From Thermoplasmata archaeon (GTDB lineage: Archaea > Thermoplasmatota > Thermoplasmata > Thermoplasmatales > Thermoplasmataceae), in assembly GCA_021835265.1 (NCBI GenBank), contig JAKBQK010000486.1, positions 1 through 5,659 on the forward strand: 5,659 nt of DNA. Direction: 5' to 3'. Position numbers and translations under genes: made by a program. Shown piece after piece: positions 1-5,468 of the stretch. The notes below the pieces were generated by a model. The model ran no database searches, was not told where the DNA came from, and saw only the letters and a program-made list of their open reading frames with translations. Numbering within the stretch: position 1 is the stretch's first letter; each line of letters begins with the position of its first letter.

Positions 1-476
1 GTCAGGACATGGATGACCTGAGATCAGTTGGACTTGACCCTGAAATCCTAGATCTGAGAGACTACTTTGGGAAGAAAGATAATCTGGAGAGTGCTCTGGA
101 AAATTTTGGAGTAATATGGGTAAGAGGCGGAAATGTCTTTGTTCTCAGACAGGCTATGCGGCTGAGCGGTTTCGATGCTATCATTAAAAAACTGAAAAAA
201 AGAGCCATCCTTTACGGCGGCTACAGCGCAGGTGTATGTGTGCTGTCACCCACCCTTCATGGTCTTGAACTTATGGACGATGTTTCTCAAAAGCCTTATG
301 GCAATGATATTGAAACAGTCTGGGAAGGGCTCGGTTTAATCGATTTCTCTGTTATTCCCCATTACCAATCGAATCATCCAGAAACAGATTCTGCGAAGCC
401 TATCATTCAATACTTTGTGGATAATGGAATAACATTCAGAACCATGAGAGACGGCGAAGTAATAATTATTGAATAA
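1..476 (+). CDS. Peptidase S51 (PepE-like) family hydrolase, C-terminal part, 5' end outside window
   Basis: The frame is open to the left edge, so the gene begins upstream. The Met at base 9 is not taken as the start because the family's N-terminal Rossmann-like strand is missing. Numbering from that Met, the visible 155 residues contain a WVRGGNVF segment (37-44, the family GGN motif), the nucleophile elbow GGYSAGV (70-76, Ser73 as predicted nucleophile) and an IPHYQSNHPE segment (116-125) supplying the likely catalytic His118. These are the landmarks of peptidase S51, cytoplasmic serine peptidases related to alpha-aspartyl dipeptidase E and cyanophycinase. The third triad residue cannot be assigned by eye. 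Substrate specificity is unknown, and other members of the class I glutamine-amidotransferase-like fold cannot be fully excluded. It ends with TAA and no strong T-run follows. It is transcribed convergently to the six-gene block and is probably unrelated to it. Confidence 0.82.
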   Translation, partial: QDMDDLRSVGLDPEILDLRDYFGKKDNLESALENFGVIWVRGGNVFVLRQAMRLSGFDAIIKKLKKRAILYGGYSAGVCVLSPTLHGLELMDDVSQKPYGNDIETVWEGLGLIDFSVIPHYQSNHPETDSAKPIIQYFVDNGITFRTMRDGEVIIIE

Positions 477-678
477 ATTCTTAATTTATAAGTGAAGTAA
501 AGCAAAAATAAACTCGTCATATAATAGAAAAATATTGCTGGTATGGTACAAGCAAACTTACTTCGTCCTTCATTCAATAATATGCAGAAAGTTGTTAATA
601 ACATAATAAAAATGAGACTTTACCATAGAACAGCTGCACAGTGCAGGTTTGAATTGAGAAATTAGCTTCCCCGAATAG

Positions 679-978
679 CGACCCATACTTACGAGCAATA
701 TTATATATGAAGTTATCAACAATGCAAGATCACTTGCTACTGCGAAGGCGGGAGAAATAACTGGTATGGTTTACCTCCTGCTGTCAGGAAAATAATACCT
801 GATTGGTATGTAACAGCACTAAAATTATGTGTTCCAGAAGACCATTATGGCAGATCTCTGTTTTGAAACACTGAAAAATGTTATCCCGTCAAAGAATCTG
901 GTGTTCTTGCAGATCAATACGGTGGCCTTCAATAAGAATGAAGATAGCAGGAAATTAACCAGTTTCTTCCCGGGATAG
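679..978 (+). pseudogene. Possible decayed coding remnant, unidentified
   Basis: One plus-strand frame reads protein-like for about 38 codons (679-792, containing ARSLATAKAGEITGMVYLL), then meets TAA at 793. Two more stops follow within 30 bases, and the same frame resumes for 51 codons (823-975, containing ETLKNVIPSKNLVFLQINT) before TAG at 976. The gap between the two halves is open in a neighbouring frame (about 794-860, containing IPDWYVTALKLCVPEDH). Two compensating frameshifts could therefore join all three into one ancestral reading. I do not recognise the family, no transposase motif or terminal repeat is evident, and there is no start codon with a good ribosome site. It could also be non-coding sequence with chance open frames. 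Confidence 0.3.
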
Positions 979-998
979 CAGGGAAAGAAAAAATATCC
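963..998 (-). terminator. T-rich terminator with adjacent stem, end of the six-gene operon
   Basis: Read on the minus strand, about 20 bases beyond the last stop codon comes a tract ATATTTTTTCTTTCCC. This is the kind of oligo-T run at which archaeal RNA polymerase terminates. The end of the tract also forms an imperfect stem: TTTCTTTCCC (990-981) pairs with GGGAAGAAA (971-963) around a nine-base loop, with one bulged base. The T-run is the stronger evidence. The stem follows it rather than preceding it, so this is not a bacterial-type intrinsic terminator. Confidence 0.45.
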
Positions 999-1017
999 AG
1001 TCAAACTATCATTTTCA

Positions 1018-1605
1018 TTAAGATTTGTTATTTATGACTATTAACGGATCGTCATAGACGGTATTTACAATGCTTTTGTGTGAACTGACAACAGCAATAT
1101 TATTCAGAAGGATTGCATAGATTCCTGAACTAATATTGCTATTAACTTCCAGTGTAATGGAGATACTTGACTGATTGCTTGAAATGGCAATCAGGGAAGG
1201 ATAATAAAATGAGGGAATTGCTGTGACCTCATGATGAAATTTATTGCTCAGATATGCAGAATATTCCCCTGCTGTTTTAATTTTGGAAATTAAAGCTGAA
1301 GCATTTTGAAGACTTGCATTTCCTGTATAATTTGATATGAGAAAAATACCTGCCGAATAAGACTGAAGGCCGTTATTTTGGCCAAATATGTTAAGATTGA
1401 AAGGATATTTATTCCCGGTTACAGTAATATTTATGGCCATATTTACAGTTTGATTTTTTTCCGTGATATTATATGTGGTATGTTTTTCAGACACGGTAAG
1501 TGTCAGGTAGTTGAAATTGGGATTTTCCGGATAGGCCAGATAAACGCCTATGGAAACCACCAATAATATGGCAAGAAGGACAGCAATGATTCTTTTTATC
1601 TTCAG
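1018..1605 (-). CDS. Sequon-rich membrane-anchored exterior protein (third anchored protein, last gene of operon), probable CTG start
   Basis: Not recognised as a known family. From the proposed start it is 195 residues: a short basic N-terminus (MKIKR), one hydrophobic span at about 6-24, then an exterior domain of beta-type composition. Nine N-X-S/T sequons (N46, N51, N59, N92, N96, N101, N144, N157, N193) point to dense N-glycosylation; there are no cysteines. Start choice: the first standard start codon in frame is TTG at 1563, but it lies inside the hydrophobic span and would destroy the anchor. The frame upstream is open back to a TAA at 1621-1623 and holds no ATG, GTG or TTG. CTG at 1605 overlaps the preceding gene's TGA as CTGA, copying the common ATGA overlap, and AGGTGG lies at suitable distance upstream. 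An ATA two codons later is an alternative. Probably translationally coupled to the gene before it. Confidence 0.68.
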   Translation of the reverse strand: MKIKRIIAVLLAILLVVSIGVYLAYPENPNFNYLTLTVSEKHTTYNITEKNQTVNMAINITVTGNKYPFNLNIFGQNNGLQSYSAGIFLISNYTGNASLQNASALISKIKTAGEYSAYLSNKFHHEVTAIPSFYYPSLIAISSNQSSISITLEVNSNISSGIYAILLNNIAVVSSHKSIVNTVYDDPLIVINNKS

Positions 1606-2078
1606 CTTCCACCACCTGTTTTATAATATACGAAGAAATGGTAATTTCCTGCCTGTGACGATGAACTGAAAGCAATATTCACATTCCAGATTCCGGAGTA
1701 AATGTCAGATATATTAAATTGCTGTGAAGATATAACGTTCTCCTCTGGTTGCATATTAAACTTAGCAATATAGCAGTGCGTGGAATTGTAAACAGTAATG
1801 CAGTCACCCTGAACAGTGTTGTTAAAGAAATCGACAAAGAGCAGACTTGATATTTTATCCTTTGGTAAATTAAAATGGAAGCAGTTGGAACCATGAATAT
1901 TATCTATCTGATAAAGAAAAGTAAATCCGGTGGTGTTCGGACCGGTTACAGGCAGGGGTTTGGTTGTGATATTATTAGATGATTTATTGAATGATCCGTG
2001 ATAAAATGCTGCAAATCCAACAATTAAAACTATGGCCACTATTATTCCAGCTATTAAGCGTTCCCTATTCTTTCTCAT
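1602..2078 (-). CDS. Membrane-anchored exterior beta-domain protein (second anchored protein)
   Basis: Not recognised as a named family. The 158 residues have a basic N-terminus (MRKNRER), one hydrophobic span at about 8-26, a Ser/Asn/Thr/Pro-rich linker at about 30-50, and an exterior domain that looks like a small beta-sandwich, ending in strands around WNVNIAF (131-137) and NYHFFVYYK (145-153). Six sequons (N31, N36, N48, N86, N98, N122) suggest glycosylation. Three cysteines (66, 93, 102) could give one disulfide. The ATG is secure: AAGGAGG ends seven bases upstream. The gene begins inside the end of the permease gene (14-base overlap) and ends in the CTGA overlap with the next gene, so it belongs to the transporter operon. 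A role as an exterior partner of the ABC transporter is inferred from position only. Confidence 0.8.
   Translation of the reverse strand: MRKNRERLIAGIIVAIVLIVGFAAFYHGSFNKSSNNITTKPLPVTGPNTTGFTFLYQIDNIHGSNCFHFNLPKDKISSLLFVDFFNNTVQGDCITVYNSTHCYIAKFNMQPEENVISSQQFNISDIYSGIWNVNIAFSSSSQAGNYHFFVYYKTGGGS
1609..1617 (-). promoter_or_regulatory. Shine-Dalgarno-like site for the CTG-started gene
   Basis: On the minus strand AGGTGGTGG lies three bases before CTG at 1605; its AGGTG part is seven bases away and partly matches the archaeal GGAGGTGA consensus. The same bases encode the glycine-rich C-terminus (TGGGS) of the preceding protein. The site supports initiation at 1605 rather than at the TTG 42 bases downstream. 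Confidence 0.4.
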
Positions 2079-2979
2079 TTAATTTCCTCCTTAAAAGCAT
2101 TTTAAACGCATTCGATGTTTTGATTCTGATTTTAACTGAATTTTTCCTCATAAAAACAGATATGAATGTGAACAATACAAAGAAAATAGACATAACTTCA
2201 ATGATAAAGATACTGTTCTCTATGGGAAGATAATTTTCAGATGTATAAAGAGAAGAATGTATTAGATACGCCGGAAGATTCCGCGAAAATCCTGATAAAG
2301 AAAATATAAACATATTAATAAATGACAATCCTGATGTGCCGTAAACTGCGCTGATTTTTGAGGAAATCTCTGTGGAAACAGGGTAAATAAGAAACACTGA
2401 TATTATGGAAAAGACCTTGTTGGGTAACAGCGAGGAGAGAAAAAGAGCAAATGTAACAGGCAAAATAAAAATTCCCATAATGGCCATTGATACCAGAAGT
2501 GGATCTATGAGGAACCCTGACGTTATAATATAACCCTTGTAGAACACATAGACCTCACCGGTTATTGATAAACAGAGAATTATGAGGAAAACAGCTATAA
2601 ATGATGAAAGGAGTTTTCCAGCTACATATCCTGCAGTGTTTACGTTTAACGTTTTGAGTATGAGGAAGTTTCTGTTTTCAATATCGTCGGTAATTAAAAT
2701 TGCTGGAACCATGAGAATTATGAAATTTTCAAAATTCAATATACTTTGAGAGAAAGTTATGGAAAGTATGTTGCTTCTCAGACCCATATGAAAGGAAATT
2801 AAGCCTGTTGAACCTGTTTGCTTACCTATACTGTCTGTATATAACAGATCCATGAGGATAAGCAATGCTGCTGATAAGAGTATAATGAAATACCATGATT
2901 TTATCAGGAGAGAAATGTCCTTGGTGACCTGAGCCTTCAATGTTTTGAAGAACCTGACCGGAAGTTCAACTGATCTCAT
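2065..2979 (-). CDS. ABC-2 type transporter permease subunit
   Basis: This 304-residue integral membrane protein has about six hydrophobic spans (roughly 28-46, 80-98, 119-140, 160-183, 188-203, 257-277) and a basic C-terminal tail, the usual size and topology of ABC-2/DrrB-type permeases. Between spans 2 and 3 is a cytoplasmic coupling-helix-like segment, TDDIENRNFLILKTLNVN (97-114), followed by YVAGKLLSSF. This matches the family pattern of an acidic stretch, a leucine-rich helix and a Gly-Lys before span 3. It would pair as a dimer with the ATPase encoded just upstream. Substrates of the family include drugs, lipids, polysaccharides and peptides; nothing here fixes which. Start: ATG at 2979 has GGAGGAGG nine bases upstream; TTG directly before it (2982) is possible and adds one residue. 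The gene overlaps the ATPase gene by 14 bases. Confidence 0.87.
   Translation of the reverse strand: MRSVELPVRFFKTLKAQVTKDISLLIKSWYFIILLSAALLILMDLLYTDSIGKQTGSTGLISFHMGLRSNILSITFSQSILNFENFIILMVPAILITDDIENRNFLILKTLNVNTAGYVAGKLLSSFIAVFLIILCLSITGEVYVFYKGYIITSGFLIDPLLVSMAIMGIFILPVTFALFLSSLLPNKVFSIISVFLIYPVSTEISSKISAVYGTSGLSFINMFIFSLSGFSRNLPAYLIHSSLYTSENYLPIENSIFIIEVMSIFFVLFTFISVFMRKNSVKIRIKTSNAFKMLLRRKLNEKE
2086..2092 (-). promoter_or_regulatory. Strong Shine-Dalgarno site for the second anchored protein
   Basis: AAGGAGG on the minus strand, seven bases before the ATG at 2078, embedded in the last codons of the permease gene. It fixes the start and shows independent ribosome recruitment within the operon. 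Confidence 0.7.
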
Positions 2980-3823
2980 CAAGATATTCCTCCTCCAGAC
3001 TCCTATAACCCTGTTTTACGATACTTGCTCCAGAATCTATGAGGATTCTTATAATGTCATTCTTCAAAGATTCATCATTAATGTTAATTATGTACTTTCC
3101 TTCATAAGTTTTAACCTCAACCCCGTATTTTTTAACATTAGATTCAATGGAGGACGTGTTATCACTTTCAAATATTATGCAAAAGCCCTTTCCATTTTTG
3201 CTTATCTCTTTGATCTTACCATTTTCCAGAAGCATTACTTCATCTGCTATTCGCTCTACATAACTCATGTCATGACTGCTCATCAAAATGGCTTTGCCGG
3301 AATTTTTTGCCTCTTTTAACGTTTCAATAATATCAGTGCATGTTTTTGGATCAAGACCTTCGAAGGGTTCGTCCAGAACTATGAGGGCCGGTTCCGTGTT
3401 AAGGGCTCTGACAATATCTATCTTCCTTGCCATTCCCTTTGAAAAATTCTTTAAACTCTTCTTTTTTGTATCTCCTATGCCAAGCTGATTCATTAACTCC
3501 CCATAATCTGTTGAATTACCTGAAATTTGTGCGTAATAGTCCAGATTCTCGGCAGCGCTCAGGTAACGGAAGTTTATGCTGGTCTCAGGCACATACCCCG
3601 TATTCCCCAGTATTTCTATGTCACCGCTGTCCTGAGGTATAAGTCCCATTACAATTTTCAGTAAGGTGGATTTTCCGGCACCATTTTCTCCCACTATACA
3701 TATGCATTGTCCTTTTTTCAATCTCATATCTATACAGTTTAATATAATCTTGTCCGGGACTTTCTTTCTTATGCCATAAGATTTTTTTAGCTTCGTTATA
3801 GTTAATATGGTACCGTTCTTCAA
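2966..3823 (-). CDS. ABC transporter ATP-binding protein (ABC-2/DrrA type)
   Basis: A 285-residue cytoplasmic nucleotide-binding subunit with all key motifs: Walker A GENGAGKST (45-53), signature FSKGM (127-131) in place of LSGGQ, Walker B ALIVLDEP (146-153) with catalytic Glu152, D-loop GLDP (156-159) and switch His184 in SSHD. The Q-loop position reads GYVPE (76-80), Glu instead of Gln, which with the SKGM signature is typical of the DrrA/ABC-2 group rather than a defect. About 75 residues after the switch region form an accessory C-terminal domain. It should energise the permease encoded next, with a 14-base overlap. Start: no ATG is available in frame; TTG at 3823 gives the expected short lead before the first strand. 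The frame upstream is open to a TGA at about 3863-3865. Its ribosome site is weak, so it may depend on reinitiation after the gene 56 bases upstream. Confidence 0.93.
   Translation of the reverse strand: MKNGTILTITKLKKSYGIRKKVPDKIILNCIDMRLKKGQCICIVGENGAGKSTLLKIVMGLIPQDSGDIEILGNTGYVPETSINFRYLSAAENLDYYAQISGNSTDYGELMNQLGIGDTKKKSLKNFSKGMARKIDIVRALNTEPALIVLDEPFEGLDPKTCTDIIETLKEAKNSGKAILMSSHDMSYVERIADEVMLLENGKIKEISKNGKGFCIIFESDNTSSIESNVKKYGVEVKTYEGKYIININDESLKNDIIRILIDSGASIVKQGYRSLEEEYLDEIS
2989..2996 (-). promoter_or_regulatory. Shine-Dalgarno site for the ABC permease
   Basis: GGAGGAGG on the minus strand, nine bases before ATG at 2979 and six before TTG at 2982, lying within the 3' end of the ATPase gene. 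The spacing is acceptable for either codon, so the site confirms the start region but does not decide between them. Confidence 0.65.
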
Positions 3824-3877
3824 ATTGTCTTCATTATTTTTCTGATTTGTCTCTACCGTAGTTCACTCAACTCCTTG

Positions 3878-3884
3878 ATTTATA
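3878..3884 (-). promoter_or_regulatory. Possible internal TATA box before the ABC ATPase
   Basis: The minus strand reads TATAAAT here, at the end of an alternating AT tract (3878-3897) that also encodes the last residues (EYIYI, stop) of the preceding gene. A start site about 25 bases downstream would leave a leader of roughly 30 bases before TTG at 3823. The AT richness may be incidental, and no clear purine-rich BRE is visible. Confidence 0.25.
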
Positions 3885-4425
3885 TGTATATATATTCTCT
3901 ATTCAGTTCCAGTGACTGGTTAGAAAACTCAGTGTTTCCAAATTCTGGAAAGTTATAGTATGCATAATAACCCCTGGGTACTCTTTGGGACCCATTGTCT
4001 AAAATCCACACAATTTTGTCATGAGGATGGGATGTCGATAAATGAAATGGTAAATAATAGTAAATTGGAAAGACTGGAAAACGAGGTTGCTTAATATATG
4101 GATTATATACGCTCCCATGATAATTTGTATTGGAAAGTGAAATATTCTTTTGAAGGCTGGATTGATTGCTTCCCAGATATATTATTGTGAAACCGCTTGT
4201 ACCACTTTCATTTGTGAAATTAAACTGAACTGTTCCTGTCCATGTTGCGTTAAGGAAAAACGTAACGTTTGAAAAGCCACTGTAGTTCGCCAGAGGAATG
4301 TTTACAGAAAAGGTAATATCACCATAGACCGGTTTTCTTGACTGCTCTGTTGCATAATAACCTGCTGCCATGATTATAACTGAAACGGAAATTATAAAAA
4401 TGATTGATTTAAATATTAATTTCAT
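3880..4425 (-). CDS. Sequon-rich membrane-anchored exterior protein (first anchored protein)
   Basis: Not recognised. The 181 residues start MKLIFK, have one hydrophobic span at about 6-23, and then an exterior domain rich in Asn, Ser, Thr, Tyr and Phe. Nine sequons (N47, N53, N59, N69, N72, N87, N94, N144, N169) indicate a heavily glycosylated surface protein; there are no cysteines. The middle (about 105-130) is rich in Pro and Tyr (NPYIKQPRFPVFPIYYYLP), suggesting an extended segment between two domains. The span could be a cleaved signal peptide, but no good cleavage site follows, so an anchor is preferred. The ATG lies five bases after the stop of the secreted protein gene, with no visible Shine-Dalgarno site, suggesting coupled translation. 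GYYA occurs twice (22-25, 152-155), encoded by an identical 12-base string, probably by chance. It belongs to the same transcript as the transporter. Confidence 0.78.
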   Translation of the reverse strand: MKLIFKSIIFIISVSVIIMAAGYYATEQSRKPVYGDITFSVNIPLANYSGFSNVTFFLNATWTGTVQFNFTNESGTSGFTIIYLGSNQSSLQKNISLSNTNYHGSVYNPYIKQPRFPVFPIYYYLPFHLSTSHPHDKIVWILDNGSQRVPRGYYAYYNFPEFGNTEFSNQSLELNREYIYI

Positions 4426-4430
4426 CTAAA

Positions 4431-5286
4431 TCAATTAAGCACTGGAGAAAGGTAGCATTGAGTAAGCTGGACGCTAGAGCTTTCCAGGCAATGATTGGTC
4501 CACCAGAGTTCTTGGCTTGATTTGACCCATGTAGTGTTCCCTACTGATGAAAAGCTTATTGCTTGTCTGTATCCTGGGTTGTAAAATACAGATGTCATAG
4601 TGACAAAATGAGCATATGTTTGCCCACCAACGTGACTCACGAATTGCCATTGAACATTCTGTGGACATCCCAGAATCTGATTATAACAGAAATCGTACAA
4701 ATCATATGTGTAAGACACTCCTGCAGATGCTGAAAGGCTACCACCACAGGCAGATGCCCCGGCGGTTACAGATGCACTTAACGTTACCTGTGCATTCTGA
4801 CCTGATTGAACCATAGTGTTAGGATCTGAATTTGCAAGGTGACCATAACCGTTTCTCCAATAAAAATGAAAGCCCCAGAAATTCTCCGGCACTGCATATT
4901 GCGGGTTATATATTGAGGAAAAAATTGTGCTCTTTACGCCAGCAGCTTTGTTTGAATTTATATTTGCTCCATTCAATGCGTTTAACTTGGAGTCAAGAAC
5001 ATAGAAAATGATATGATCAGATGCATTATAGTATTCATCAAAATATTGAACAAGGGCAGTGTGGTCGTTAGGTGATGAATGCTTATAACACTGATTTGCT
5101 ATCTGTACTACCCCGTATGAACAGATGCCGTTAGAGATTTGCCCAGATAGTGGCAGTACATTCCCAGATTGAGAATTTGATGCGTTGTTTTGACTATTTA
5201 AAAGGGTTGGAGACATTCCTACCACTGAAAACAGGAACAAAAACAAACTCACTATTGCTATTTTTTTTTTTCGTACTTTCCTTCAT
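4431..5286 (-). CDS. Secreted cysteine-containing protein with amphipathic beta-hairpin; start region frameshifted at an A-tract
   Basis: Not recognised; first gene of the operon. The frame as it stands can start at GTG 5252 (273 residues), but that leaves a signal sequence without its basic region. The upstream frame (lysine-rich, no ATG, GTG or TTG) closes at 5283-5285. ATG at 5286, at the right distance from the promoter, is one base out of phase. With ten instead of eleven A's it would read MKESTKKKIAIVSLFLFLFS, a textbook signal peptide, giving 284 residues. In that numbering there are seven Cys (55, 66, 180, 200, 207, 266, 277), only three sequons (34, 87, 250) and a central aromatic stretch WGFHFYWRNGYGH (137-149). 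Residues 167-196 form a strictly alternating polar/hydrophobic beta-hairpin around Cys-Gly-Gly. It has no C-terminal anchor, so it is probably released. A pore-forming or antagonistic role is inference; an adhesin or binding protein is possible. Confidence 0.75.
5261..5271 (-). repeat. Homopolymer of 11 A (coding strand) in the signal-peptide start region
   Basis: Eleven consecutive T on the plus strand (A on the coding strand) fall at codons 6-9 counted from ATG 5286. Their number puts the ATG out of frame with the long secreted-protein frame; ten or thirteen would put it in frame. Read as given, the ATG frame ends at TAG after 30 codons. This is either a slippage site or an indel error. Confidence 0.85.
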
Positions 5287-5315
5287 ATTTATCCGAAAAC
5301 GCTATAGTTTCTTTT

Positions 5316-5329
5316 TATTTAAAATTTCC
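5316..5329 (-). promoter_or_regulatory. Archaeal promoter (BRE plus TATA box) of the operon
   Basis: On the minus strand GGAAAT (5329-5324), a good purine/A-rich BRE, is followed directly by TTTAAATA (5323-5316), a near-consensus archaeal TATA box. Transcription starting 25-27 bases downstream of the box centre would begin near 5293-5295. That leaves fewer than ten bases before ATG 5286, an almost leaderless message as is usual for first genes in Thermoplasmata. This is the only convincing promoter for the six-gene block and is the main reason to favour ATG 5286 as the true start. Confidence 0.6.
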
Positions 5330-5365
5330 ACGAAATAATGAGACTTTTCAGCCTACAGGAGCGAA

Positions 5366-5388
5366 GATCCATACAAATAGGATGGGTC
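5366..5388. repeat. Short inverted repeat in the intergenic region
   Basis: GATCCAT (5366-5372) and ATGGGTC (5382-5388) can pair as seven base pairs with one G-T wobble around a nine-base loop. It lies upstream of the operon promoter and downstream of the right-edge membrane protein gene. No T-run follows on either strand, so it is not an obvious terminator. It may be an operator or chance. Confidence 0.25.
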
Positions 5389-5468
5389 CATGGTATTTTC
5401 GCCGCAGGGAACTTTTACCGGCAAAGGTGTGATGTGTTACGGGAAATTGACACTATTGACAATGATAA

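Larger units (their letters stand above)
477..1017. other. Intergenic stretch without an intact gene
   Basis: About 540 bases lie between the convergent ends of the S51 peptidase gene and the minus-strand operon. I see no tRNA, CRISPR repeat, inverted-repeat-bounded element or convincing intact ORF. The right half holds what looks like decayed coding sequence, and the last 55 bases hold the probable operon terminator. The left half (477-660) is plain AT-rich sequence. A 65-codon minus-strand frame reaching into the peptidase gene is hydrophobic low-complexity and looks spurious. Confidence 0.6.

Noticed and set aside
407..604. 65-codon minus-strand hydrophobic frame
   Set aside because: It overlaps the 3' end of the peptidase gene, has no ribosome site, and its hydrophobicity follows from AT-rich sequence.
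477..1017. tRNA, CRISPR array or insertion-sequence ends in the gene-free stretch
   Set aside because: No cloverleaf, regular repeat-spacer pattern, or paired terminal inverted repeats could be found by eye.
1487..1894. Two short minus-strand frames overlapping the anchored-protein genes
   Set aside because: They are alternate frames within genes that have clear membrane anchors and sequons in the main frame.
2945..3319. 124-codon plus-strand open frame
   Set aside because: It lies antisense across the ATPase gene, whose Walker B, D-loop and switch motifs are intact on the other strand. It is a shadow frame.
3430..3600. Non-consensus Q-loop (Glu) and FSKGM signature as evidence of a dead ATPase
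   Set aside because: Glu in the Q-loop position and SKGM-type signatures are common in DrrA/ABC-2 ATPases. Walker A, Walker B glutamate and the switch histidine are all present.
3427..3642. Short plus-strand frames inside the ATPase gene
   Set aside because: They are antisense shadows of the strongly supported ATP-binding protein.
3878..3897. Alternating AT tract as a microsatellite repeat
   Set aside because: It is short and imperfect and codes the tyrosine/isoleucine C-terminus of the preceding protein; at most it is a TATA-like element.
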